This document shows, piece after piece, positions 27,769 to 34,729 of a DNA stretch of 53,256 nucleotides (its first letter is position 1; every line of letters starts with the position of its first letter). The notes beneath the pieces were generated by a model. That model was not told the DNA's origin, searched no databases, and was given only the letters and a program-made list of their open reading frames with translations. The stretch lies in assembly GCA_016706685.1 (NCBI GenBank), contig JADJJE010000058.1, positions 1 to 53,256 of the forward strand. The letters run 5' to 3'. The stretch comes from Sandaracinaceae bacterium. Its GTDB lineage: Bacteria; Myxococcota_A; Polyangia; Polyangiales; Houyiibacteriaceae. Position numbers and translations under genes: made by a program.

Positions 27769-29373
27769 TCAGGCCGTGCGAGCGTCTGCCTTCGGCGGGA
27801 CGAAGCCCATGGCGCGCTCGGCCATCGCGGTGATCGTCAGCGACGGGTTCACGCCCGGGTTGGCCGACACCGCCGCGCCGTCGATCACGAACAGCCCCGG
27901 GTAGTTGAACACCCGGTGCTGTGCGTCGATGACGCCGTCGCTGGCGGAGGTACCCATGCAGGCACCGCCCAGGATGTGCGCCGTGCTGGGCGTGCCCAAC
28001 AGCGTCTCGGTGGCGAGGCTCGTGGGGATGCCGCGCACCTTCTCGGCGAAGCGCCACGCGATGTCGGTGGCCTCCTGCATGAAGGCCTCGGGGCCCTTCT
28101 CACCCGGGTCCAGCTTGGTGACCAGCCCCTTCGCGAAGCCGGTCATGGGGCTGCGGCCCAGGCGCAGCTTCAGCGAGCCCTCGAGCGTGCGCATGTACAG
28201 CATGATGGTGCTCTGCGAGGCCATGTCCTTGGCGCGCTTCATGGCGCGGTAGCGCCCGCCGTGCCGCCGCAGGATGCGCACGGTCTCGGCCACGCGACCC
28301 GCGAACGACTTGCCCGGCGCGTGCGGCAGGAAGTACGGCTGGAAGAAGTTCGAGCCCTTGCCATAGCGCACGATCTCGAAGTGGCTGTGGTCGTCCGTGT
28401 GCACGATGGACGAGATGGCGATGCCCTTGGCGTAGTCCACCTTGTCGTCCTCGGCGCACACCCCGATGATGGACTCGCTGTTGGTGCGCACGAAGTCGCC
28501 CACGCGGTCGGACAGGCGCGGCAGGCCCTCTGGGTCCGCCTTCATGGCCAGCAAGAGCGGCACGGTGCCCAGCACGCCGCCCGCGAACACCACGTTGTCG
28601 GCGCTGAAGTCCACGTAGTCCCGGTCTTCGGTGGAGCACTTGGTCTCGAGCACGTAGCCCCCGCCCGCCAGCTCACGCACGGCCACCACCTCGGTCTCCG
28701 GGCGCACCACGCAGCCCAGGCGCTCGGCCAGGTACAAGTAGTTGAGGTCGAGCGTGTTCTTGGCGCCCACGCGGCAGCCCGTCATGCACGCGCCGCACTG
28801 GATGCAGCCCACGCGCGAGGGGCCCTTGCCGTCGAAGTACGGGTCCGGCACCTCCTTGCCCTCTTGGCCCTTCTCGCCGAAGTAGATGGCCACGCGCGTC
28901 TTCTCGTAGTGGTCGGCGCGGCCCAGGTCCGCCGCGATCTCGCGCACGATCCGGTCGCCGATCTCGTCGCACGGGTTGGGCTCGGCGCCCAGCATGCGGG
29001 TGGCCGTGTCGTAGTGCGGCGCGAGCTCGCTCTTCCAGTCCGCCAGGTGCTTCCACGACTCGGCCCCGAAGAAGTCGTCCTTGGGCGTGGGGTGCGTGCA
29101 CGCATAGACCAGCGAGCCGCCGCCCACGCCCACGCCGTGCACCACGGTCACGTGATCGAAGAAGCTCATCTGGAAGATCCCTTTGGCCCCCATCTGAGGC
29201 CGCCAGTACCAGCGCTTGAAGTCGGTGTTGTTGGTGGGGAAGTCCTTGCGGCCGAAGCGCAGGCCCTTCTCCAGCACCAGCACGCGGTAGCCCTTCTCGC
29301 TCAGGCGAAGCGCTGAAACGCTGCCGCCGAAGCCGGATCCCACAATCACGAAGTCGTAGTGCTCGGTCTGCAT
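27769..29373 (-). CDS. GMC oxidoreductase, cholesterol-oxidase-like, with ferredoxin-type Cys motif
   Basis: The 534-residue product begins with an FAD-binding Rossmann motif (FVIVGSGFGGSVSALRLSEK) and ends with the C-terminal FAD-contact segment of the GMC family (HILGGACMG, GLFVIDGAAVSANPGVNPS). Around residue 200 it has CIQCGACMTGCRVGAK, a Cx2Cx2Cx3C arrangement known from a group of bacterial cholesterol-oxidase-like GMC proteins. It should oxidise an alcohol using FAD. The stop codon lies five bases from that of the FG-GAP gene. It is divergent from a PhnD-like gene 45 bp away. Confidence 0.86.
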   Translation of the reverse strand: MQTEHYDFVIVGSGFGGSVSALRLSEKGYRVLVLEKGLRFGRKDFPTNNTDFKRWYWRPQMGAKGIFQMSFFDHVTVVHGVGVGGGSLVYACTHPTPKDDFFGAESWKHLADWKSELAPHYDTATRMLGAEPNPCDEIGDRIVREIAADLGRADHYEKTRVAIYFGEKGQEGKEVPDPYFDGKGPSRVGCIQCGACMTGCRVGAKNTLDLNYLYLAERLGCVVRPETEVVAVRELAGGGYVLETKCSTEDRDYVDFSADNVVFAGGVLGTVPLLLAMKADPEGLPRLSDRVGDFVRTNSESIIGVCAEDDKVDYAKGIAISSIVHTDDHSHFEIVRYGKGSNFFQPYFLPHAPGKSFAGRVAETVRILRRHGGRYRAMKRAKDMASQSTIMLYMRTLEGSLKLRLGRSPMTGFAKGLVTKLDPGEKGPEAFMQEATDIAWRFAEKVRGIPTSLATETLLGTPSTAHILGGACMGTSASDGVIDAQHRVFNYPGLFVIDGAAVSANPGVNPSLTITAMAERAMGFVPPKADARTA

Positions 29374-29418
29374 CGCACGATGCTAGCAGCGCCGCGCCCG
29401 CGCGAGTATCGTTCGCGC

Positions 29419-30237
29419 GTGAGATTCCTGCTGCCGCCCGACCGCAACCAGCTCGCCACGCAGGCTCGCGTGTCGCTGCTGGCCGAGTGGATGAGCGACT
29501 GGCTGGGCCGCACCGTGGTCATCACCGTGGCGCCCACCTACGGCCACATGGTGGACGCCGTGCGGGCCGGTGAGACCGATCTCGCGTGGACGCCGCCGGT
29601 GGTGTTCGCGGGGCTGCACGCCTCCACGCGCTTCGCGCTCACCGCGCAGCGTCAGGGGGTGTGCTCCAGCCGCGGGGCCATCATCGTCCGGCGGGGTGAC
29701 CAGGCGGCGTCCATTGCCGAGTTGGAAGGTCGTCGCGCGGCGTGGGTGGACCCGCTCTCCATGAGCGGGCATCTGGCTGCGCTCTCCCAGATTCGTCGCT
29801 ACGGCCTGGACGCGGCCACGCTGTTCGCTTCACAGGAGTTCTACGGCAGCTACTCGCGCGCGCTCGCGGCCGTGCTGGACAACGAAGCGGACCTGGCGTC
29901 GGTCTACGGGCAGCTGCGCGACACCGCCGACGAGTCCGTGCGGCGTGCCTTGGACGACCTGGTGGGCCCGCGTGCAGCGGGGCTGCGCGTGCTCGAGCGC
30001 ACCGGCCCGTTCCCCTATGACGCCATGGTGGGGACGCTGGCGCTGCCACAGCCCATGGCCAACGACACGCGCGACAAGCTCCTGGCGCTGAAGCACACCC
30101 CGAGCGCTCCCTCCATGCTCCTGGATGTCTGCGCCGCCGAGCGCTTCGTCCCAGCAGAGCCGGCGGCCTATGCCTGGCTCGCGGCCACGCCGTCTTACCA
30201 GGCGTCGCGTCGCTCCTCGCGGCCCAGCAAGCGCTGA
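29419..30237 (+). CDS. PhnD-like phosphate/phosphonate-binding-type protein without signal peptide
   Basis: From the GTG at 29419 the product is 272 residues and reads MRFLLPPDRNQLATQARVSL, a PhnD/TAXI-style ligand-binding domain: MVDAVRAGETDLAWTPPVVF near residue 45 and the YGSYSRALAAVLDNEADLAS segment near residue 155 are conserved in PF12974-type binding proteins. There is no signal peptide or lipobox, so it is likely cytoplasmic or a sensor-type domain that lost its partner. The upstream ATG at 29359 would overlap the divergent GMC start, so the GTG was chosen. No ABC transporter genes adjoin it. Confidence 0.72.
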   Translation: MRFLLPPDRNQLATQARVSLLAEWMSDWLGRTVVITVAPTYGHMVDAVRAGETDLAWTPPVVFAGLHASTRFALTAQRQGVCSSRGAIIVRRGDQAASIAELEGRRAAWVDPLSMSGHLAALSQIRRYGLDAATLFASQEFYGSYSRALAAVLDNEADLASVYGQLRDTADESVRRALDDLVGPRAAGLRVLERTGPFPYDAMVGTLALPQPMANDTRDKLLALKHTPSAPSMLLDVCAAERFVPAEPAAYAWLAATPSYQASRRSSRPSKR

Positions 30238-30273
30238 CCAGCGGTCGCCAGATGGCTGTGCTATCTGGCGGAG

Positions 30274-31299
30274 ATGTCTACCAGCCAGCCCTTCGATCTC
30301 TCGGCCGAGCTCGAGCACGCGCGTCGTGCCGTGCGGGCCGCCGCCCTCGTGACCCGCGCGGTGCAGGCGGACCTGGTGCACGCCAGCACGCTCGAGAAGA
30401 GCGACAAGAGCCCCGTCACCGTGGCCGACTTCGCTTCGCAGGCCGTGGTGGCCGCCACGCTCTCGCTGGCCGGCTCGGCCGTGCGCGCCATGGTGGGCGA
30501 AGAGGACGCCGCCGACCTGCGCGGCGAGGACGCCACCACGCGCCGTGGCCAGGTGGTCCAGCACGCCCGCGGGGTGCTCGGCGCGGAGCTCAGCGAGGAA
30601 GACGTGCTGGGCTTCATCGACCTCGGCGGCCACACGCCACCCCTCGACGCGGGCGGCCGGGCCAGCGGCACTTACTGGACCCTCGATCCCATCGACGGCA
30701 CCAAGGGCTTCCTGCGCTCCGAGCAGTACGCCATCGCGCTCGCGCTGATTCACGACGGCCAGGTGGTCGTGGGGGCGCTCGGTTGCCCGCGCCTGCCCGT
30801 GGACATGGACGCCGAAGACGAGGGCGTGCTCATGCTGGCGGCCCGCGGCCAGGGCGCCTTCTCGGAGCCGCTCTTCCGCGATGGCAAGCGCGTGGCCATC
30901 CGCGTGAGCACCGTGCAGGACGCTTCGGAGGCGCGCTTCTGCGAGTCGGTCGAGGCGGGCCACAGCGACCAGGACCAGAGCGTGCAAATCGCGCAGGCGT
31001 TGGGCATCACGGCGCCGGGGCTGCGCATGGACAGCCAGGCCAAGTACGCGGGCCTCGCGCGCGGCGACGCCAGCATCTACCTGCGGCTTCCCACGCGGAA
31101 GGACTACCAAGAGAAGATCTGGGACCACGCCGCCGGGCTCATCGTGGTGGAGGAAGCCGGCGGGCGCGTGACCGACGTGCGCGGCGCGCCACTCGACTTC
31201 GGGCGCGGTGGAACGCTGGCCGGCAATTCGGGTGTCATCGCCACCAACGGCCCCATCCACGACGAGGTGCTGGCGGCCGTGATGAAGGTGCTCGGGTAG
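30274..31299 (+). CDS. 3'(2'),5'-bisphosphate nucleotidase / inositol-monophosphatase family (HAL2/CysQ-like)
   Basis: The 341-residue product shows the IMPase family metal-binding motifs in order: KSDKSPVTVADF, VGEED, WTLDPIDGTKGFL (DPIDGT), and C-terminal IWDHAAGLIVVEEAGG (WDxxAG). The spacing and the early long insertion before DPIDGT resemble HAL2-type 3'-phosphoadenosine 5'-phosphate phosphatases more than inositol monophosphatases. They remove the 3'-phosphate from PAP, recycling sulfate-assimilation products. Starts at the ATG at 30274. No sulfate-assimilation gene is adjacent. Confidence 0.85.
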   Translation: MSTSQPFDLSAELEHARRAVRAAALVTRAVQADLVHASTLEKSDKSPVTVADFASQAVVAATLSLAGSAVRAMVGEEDAADLRGEDATTRRGQVVQHARGVLGAELSEEDVLGFIDLGGHTPPLDAGGRASGTYWTLDPIDGTKGFLRSEQYAIALALIHDGQVVVGALGCPRLPVDMDAEDEGVLMLAARGQGAFSEPLFRDGKRVAIRVSTVQDASEARFCESVEAGHSDQDQSVQIAQALGITAPGLRMDSQAKYAGLARGDASIYLRLPTRKDYQEKIWDHAAGLIVVEEAGGRVTDVRGAPLDFGRGGTLAGNSGVIATNGPIHDEVLAAVMKVLG

Positions 31300-31361
31300 C
31301 AAGGGTGGAGGCCGTGCTCGGCGTGGTCGTGTTCTCGCGTGGACGTTGCTATCGTTCGCCA

Positions 31362-32237
31362 GTGCTTCGCCACGCTTCGCTGATCCTGGTCATCGTCTCC
31401 CTGTTCTTTTCGAGCGCTGCAGCCGCGCAGGCCGGGCGCAGGGCGCCGGGCTCGCAGCAAGCGGCCGCTCGCGCCGCGTTCGAGGAGGGCAGCGAGCACT
31501 ACGAGCACGGCCGCTACCGCGAGGCCATGGACGCCTTCGAGCGGGCCTACGCGGCCATGCGCTCGCCCGAGTTCCTCTACAACATCTACACGGCGGCCCA
31601 GCGCGCGGGTGAGCTGACGCGGGCCCAAGAGGCGCTGTCGGAGTACCTCGAGTCCCACGTGGTTCCGCAAGACGAGCGGCCCGCGCTCGAGGCGCGTCTG
31701 GTGCTGCTGCGCCAAGAGATCGCCGACGCCGAGGCCGCGCGGCTGGCGGCCGAAGAGCAGGCGCGCGTCGCTGCGGCAGCCGAGGCCGCAGAAGCCCAGC
31801 GGCTGGCCGAGGCCGAGCGCCGGGCTCGCGAGGCCGAAGAGGAGGCCGCTCGCGGCGCCCCGCGCGTGAGCTCCGGAGCCACGGTGGGCTTCGTGGTCGG
31901 CGCCGGAGGCCTCGCCAGCTTTGCCACGTTCGCGGCCCTGGCCGCGCGCGAAGACCGCCGCGTGGGCCGCAGCTGCGGCGCCGAAGTGGGCGAGTTCTGC
32001 ACGGAGTCGGACGTCCGCCGGCTGCGGGCCTACTCGGCCACGGCCGACGTCTCGCTGGTCATCGGCGGGGTGGGCGCCGCCACAGGGCTCATCGTCTTCC
32101 TCGTGCAGCGCAGAAAGCGCGCCGACATCCTCGACAATGCGCAGGAGGCGGACGAGCCGGGCGCCTCGGTGCAGGTGGCGCCCTTGATCGGCGGGCCAGC
32201 GGGCGCTTGGGGCCTCGCGGCCGGAGGGACGTTCTGA
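31362..32237 (+). CDS. Exported TPR and coiled-coil protein with C-terminal membrane helices
   Basis: From the GTG at 31362 the 291-residue product starts MLRHASLILVIVSLFFSSAA, a signal peptide. A TPR-like segment follows (AFEEGSEHYEHGRYREAMDA, EFLYNIYTAAQRAG), then an Ala/Glu/Arg-rich coiled coil (AARLAAEEQARVAAAAEAAE) and two hydrophobic helices (ATVGFVVGAGGLASFATFAA; ADVSLVIGGVGAATGLIVFL). Such TPR-lipid-anchored proteins are common in myxobacteria next to Cys-rich lipoproteins. The stop overlaps the start of the next gene by one base, so the two are coupled. The earlier GTG starts have no signal peptide in front of them. Confidence 0.75.
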   Translation: MLRHASLILVIVSLFFSSAAAAQAGRRAPGSQQAAARAAFEEGSEHYEHGRYREAMDAFERAYAAMRSPEFLYNIYTAAQRAGELTRAQEALSEYLESHVVPQDERPALEARLVLLRQEIADAEAARLAAEEQARVAAAAEAAEAQRLAEAERRAREAEEEAARGAPRVSSGATVGFVVGAGGLASFATFAALAAREDRRVGRSCGAEVGEFCTESDVRRLRAYSATADVSLVIGGVGAATGLIVFLVQRRKRADILDNAQEADEPGASVQVAPLIGGPAGAWGLAAGGTF

Positions 32238-32965
32238 TGCGGACCATGCTCCACCTGGCGCGCACTTGCGGGCTGCTGGCGGTCGCCCTGCTCGCGGCCT
32301 GCACCATCGTGCTGGACACGGACCGGCATCGCAGTGATGTGGTCCCCGTCGCCGCCACGGAGTTCTGCGCCGAGCTCGCGGACATCGCCTGCACCGGGCT
32401 GCGCGACTGTTGCCCACAGCCGGCGCTCGACTTCGACATGTGCCTCCGCACGGCGGATCGCGACTGCGCCAGCGACTTCGGGGCCCTCGGAATCGACCCC
32501 CGCACTGGCTACGACGCCAATCAGGCTGGCCTCGCGCTGGCCGAGGCGCGCGAGCTGGTGGCCGCGTGCGACCCCGGCATCGAGACCTGGTCCAACGCGC
32601 CGAGCGGCCTCCTTCGCATCTTGGCGGGCACCATCCCGTTCGGCGAGCCCTGCGACCCGAACATCCTGGACCTCCCCAACCTCTTCGCCTGCGAGGACGA
32701 CGGAGTGTGCACGCAGATGGGCACGGCGGCAGAACCCGACTGGCGGTGCGCGCCACCCACCCCTCTGGCGGCCGAGTGCACCTTCGACGCGGAGTGCGCG
32801 CCGGGCTTGCGCTGCAGCGCCGCCTTCCAGTTCATCACCAGCGGCACCTGCCAGCCCCTCAAGGCCAACGGCCTGGCCTGCGTGCGCGCCTCCGAGTGCG
32901 CCACGCTGATCTGCGACACCACGTGCCGCGACGCCACCAACGAAGAGGCGTACTGCGGCGACTGA
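32237..32965 (+). CDS. Cysteine-rich lipoprotein (Dickkopf-like repeats)
   Basis: The 242-residue product starts MRTMLHLARTCGLLAVALLAAC, a lipoprotein signal with lipobox LAAC. GGAGGGA at 32223-32229 sits seven bases before the ATG, and the start overlaps the TPR gene stop (TGATG). The mature domain has many cysteines, e.g. GLRDCCPQPALDFDMCLRTA and CTFDAECAPGLRC, SGTCQPLKANGLACVRASEC, a pattern like Dickkopf-type Cys repeats often seen in myxobacterial lipoproteins. Function unknown; probably part of a surface protein pair with the upstream TPR protein. Confidence 0.75.
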   Translation: MRTMLHLARTCGLLAVALLAACTIVLDTDRHRSDVVPVAATEFCAELADIACTGLRDCCPQPALDFDMCLRTADRDCASDFGALGIDPRTGYDANQAGLALAEARELVAACDPGIETWSNAPSGLLRILAGTIPFGEPCDPNILDLPNLFACEDDGVCTQMGTAAEPDWRCAPPTPLAAECTFDAECAPGLRCSAAFQFITSGTCQPLKANGLACVRASECATLICDTTCRDATNEEAYCGD

Positions 32966-32967
32966 GC

Positions 32968-33650
32968 TCAGTGAAGGCGCTCGCGGTCTTCGCCGTCGTC
33001 GATGGCCACCACGCGCACCTGCCCGTCTGGGCCACGCTCGATGCGCACCACGCGCCCAACCTCTTCCTCGGGCTCCTTGCGGAACGGGCCGGGCTCGCGT
33101 TGGCGGATCTTCGCGGCGAAGCTTGCCGCGAGGTCGTCGGGGTGCGGTGACGACGGGCGACGGTGACGCACGCGGCGCCACCAGAACCCAGGCAGCTTCC
33201 ACGCGCGCCCGCCATCGAGGCCGTTCAGCGGCAGCAGGTTGATCACCGCGATGATGGCGCTCACGCGGGTGAACACGTGCACCATCCCGGCGCTCGGCGG
33301 TCCCAGCACCTCCCGTCGCCCGGGCCCTGGCCCAGGCGCCAGCGACCAGTCCCCAGCAGTGACACGCCGCCAGGCATCGCTGCTTGCGCCAGCACACCGC
33401 CCCACGCCCACGATCCACGGCGAGTTCTGGGTAGGCAGTGGGACAGGCCCGCGGTAAGAGCACAGCCCATGGCGGAAGCCGTGCACGTCAGGCTCGTCAC
33501 CACGCACCGCCCCCCCCCCCCCCCGCCCCCCCACAGTCGCCGCGCCTAGCAGGCCGTGCCCCTGGGTAGCTCGTCGTGCGCGGCCACCAACACGGCCGAA
33601 GGTCGGCCAGCCACAGACCAGGAACGAAGTGGAAGGCCCTCGAATCGTGG
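32968..33650 (-). pseudogene. Broken M50-type (site-2 protease-like) metalloprotease gene
   Basis: The C-terminal part reads VFTRVSAIIAVINLLPLNGLDGGRAWKLP, which is the membrane-embedded 'NxxPxxPLDGG'-like motif of M50 site-2 proteases with the zinc-liganding Asp. Further upstream, fragments in two other frames look like the rest of the fold: PDVHGFRHGLCSYRGPVP, QGHGLLGAATVG (possibly the remains of the HExxH helix, HELGH-type) and FHFVPGLWLADLRP. A stretch of 15 and 7 C residues at 33510-33532 lies in between. No single frame spans the gene, and the HExxH is not readable. Either a pseudogene or a poorly sequenced intact gene. Confidence 0.6.
33510..33532. repeat. Poly-C tract
   Basis: Fifteen C residues, one G, then seven more C residues. 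It lies inside the broken M50-like gene, where reading frames change on either side. Tracts like this are prone to polymerase slippage in the cell and to miscounting by sequencers. It is the longest homopolymer that I see in the window. Confidence 0.95.
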
Positions 33651-33821
33651 GAGCATCCCGAGGGGGGACCAAGTCCAGGGAGCGCGTCACGGGCATCCCG
33701 CGAGGATGACGCGCACCTGAACGAAGCCGGGGTCGGCTCACCCGGCGGCGCCGTCACCCCTCGTCGCTCAACATGAGGGGCGGGAGTCTCGAGGCCCGAG
33801 CGGGCCGCTCCCATGTCGAGG

Positions 33822-34433
33822 TCAGGCGCCGCGTCGAAACCGGTCGGAGGCTCCCGGCCGCATCACCCGATCGCTCCTGCGGGCGGACTCAGCCCAGCCA
33901 GGACCGAACGGAAACGCAAGGGACCTCCTTGGGGAGTCGCATGGGGGGGGCGGGGGCATGGAGTGCGGCCCTTCCGGACCGTCCTCGCTGGTGGCCTCGA
34001 TCACGCCGCCGAGCTTCGTGTAGAAGCGCAGGGCGCGCTCGTTCTGCACCACGCACTTGAGGCGCACGGGGCCAGGGATGTCGCGCATGGTGGTGCGCAG
34101 CAGGCCGAGGCCTGCGCCTTGGCCTTGGTGGGCTTCCACGATGAAGAGGTGATGCAGGAAGCTGTCCTGCAGCCACACACCGCTGAACCCCACGATCTGT
34201 CCGGCGAACTCACAGACCAGCACACGCTCGCCGTCCGTGTCCTCGATGAAGTCGGTGCGCTGGTACTGGCTGGGGTCCACCCACGTGAAGGTGTGGCGGC
34301 GGCATGTGAGATAGACGTCGGCCAGCGCGTCGCGGTCCGCGAGCGTGGCCACCCGCATGACGTAGCGGCGGCCGGAGTGCGGGGACACGTGCACGACCTG
34401 GTCGTGAGCTTCTCGAGGGGTGTGGCGAAGCAT
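33822..34433 (-). CDS. GNAT-family N-acetyltransferase (C-terminal end uncertain)
   Basis: From the ATG at 34433 the core reads MRVATLADRDALADVYLTCR, VLVCEFAGQIVGFSGVWLQD, then motif A HLFIVEAHQGQGAGLGLLRT (Q/RxxGxG, acetyl-CoA pyrophosphate loop) and motif B NERALRFYTKLGGVIEATSE. The fold is complete to about residue 165. After that the frame runs into Pro-rich sequence at a poly-G stretch near 33942-33956 and continues without homology to the stop at 33822, so the true end is probably near 33940 and the tail an indel artefact. Substrate unknown; lies downstream of the Ro60/Y RNA locus on the same strand. Confidence 0.7.
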   Translation of the reverse strand: MLRHTPREAHDQVVHVSPHSGRRYVMRVATLADRDALADVYLTCRRHTFTWVDPSQYQRTDFIEDTDGERVLVCEFAGQIVGFSGVWLQDSFLHHLFIVEAHQGQGAGLGLLRTTMRDIPGPVRLKCVVQNERALRFYTKLGGVIEATSEDGPEGPHSMPPPPPCDSPRRSLAFPFGPGWAESARRSDRVMRPGASDRFRRGA

Positions 34434-34469
34434 GCGAGCGCGCGAAGATAGAAGAAGCAGGCAAGGGAC

Positions 34470-34508
34470 GCGAACGGGACTGATCAACCCTAATGATAAC
34501 CCGTCCGC
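34470..34508 (-). terminator. Hairpin downstream of the Y RNA-like gene, probable terminator
   Basis: On the minus strand GCGGACGGG (34508-34500) can pair with CCCGTTCGC (34478-34470): nine base pairs with one G-U, enclosing a 21-nt loop that itself contains ATCA/TGAT. A pyrimidine-rich stretch follows. It begins 17 bases after the encoded CCA of the RNA gene, so it probably ends that transcript. Confidence 0.5.
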
Positions 34509-34524
34509 TTCGGCCCGCTCCAAG

Positions 34525-34660
34525 TGGTTGCACCGGTGGGATTCGAACCCACGACCAACCCGTGTTTGACGATAACGACTCTCATTCGGACCGCGCATGC
34601 GCGACGGTCAAGTTGCTGAAGGCCGCTTTTTGTTGCTCTACCCGACTGAGCTACGGTGCA
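34525..34660 (-). ncRNA. tRNA-shaped bacterial Y RNA, partner of the adjacent Ro60 protein
   Basis: Minus strand, 5' to 3'. Acceptor stem TGCACCG (34660-34654) pairs perfectly with CGGTGCA (34535-34529), followed by A and encoded CCA. U8-A9, D-arm GCTC-AGTCGGGTA-GAGC (with GG), and T-arm GTGGG-TTCGAAT-CCCAC are canonical. Between D- and T-stems there are 82 nt instead of about 23. In place of an anticodon loop this segment has ACTTGACC (34613-34606) and GGTCCGAATG (34592-34583), the two strands of the Ro-binding helix of Y RNAs: GACCG/CGGTC pair, a bulged C (34588) precedes GAA, and CGC-GCAT-GCG caps the helix. The next upstream gene on the same strand is Ro60. The RNA may be processed by RNase P at the 5' acceptor end. 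Confidence 0.82.
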
Positions 34661-34678
34661 GTGAGGATCAAAGGGTCC

Positions 34679-34715
34679 TCGGACGGACGGCTGGCTCTCC
34701 GTACCGTCCGCCCGA
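34679..34715 (-). terminator. Strong hairpin between the Ro60 stop and the Y RNA
   Basis: On the minus strand TCGGGCGGACGG (34715-34704) pairs with CCGTCCGTCCGA (34690-34679): twelve base pairs with one G-U, and a 13-nt loop. It starts 15 bases after the Ro60 stop codon (34730) and 19 bases before the RNA gene. No U-run follows, so it may be a stabilising 3' hairpin, a weak terminator, or a processing site that separates the mRNA from the RNA. Confidence 0.5.
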
Positions 34716-34729
34716 GGAGCGTCAGGGGC

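Noticed and set aside
34525..34660. An ordinary tRNA gene (for example tRNA-Lys) or one with a group I intron
   Set aside because: The acceptor, D and T arms fit, but the anticodon stem does not pair (5' ACAAA versus 3' CGGGT), no U33 and anticodon are placed correctly, and the extra ~59 nt is too short for a group I intron. The Ro-binding motif explains the insertion better.
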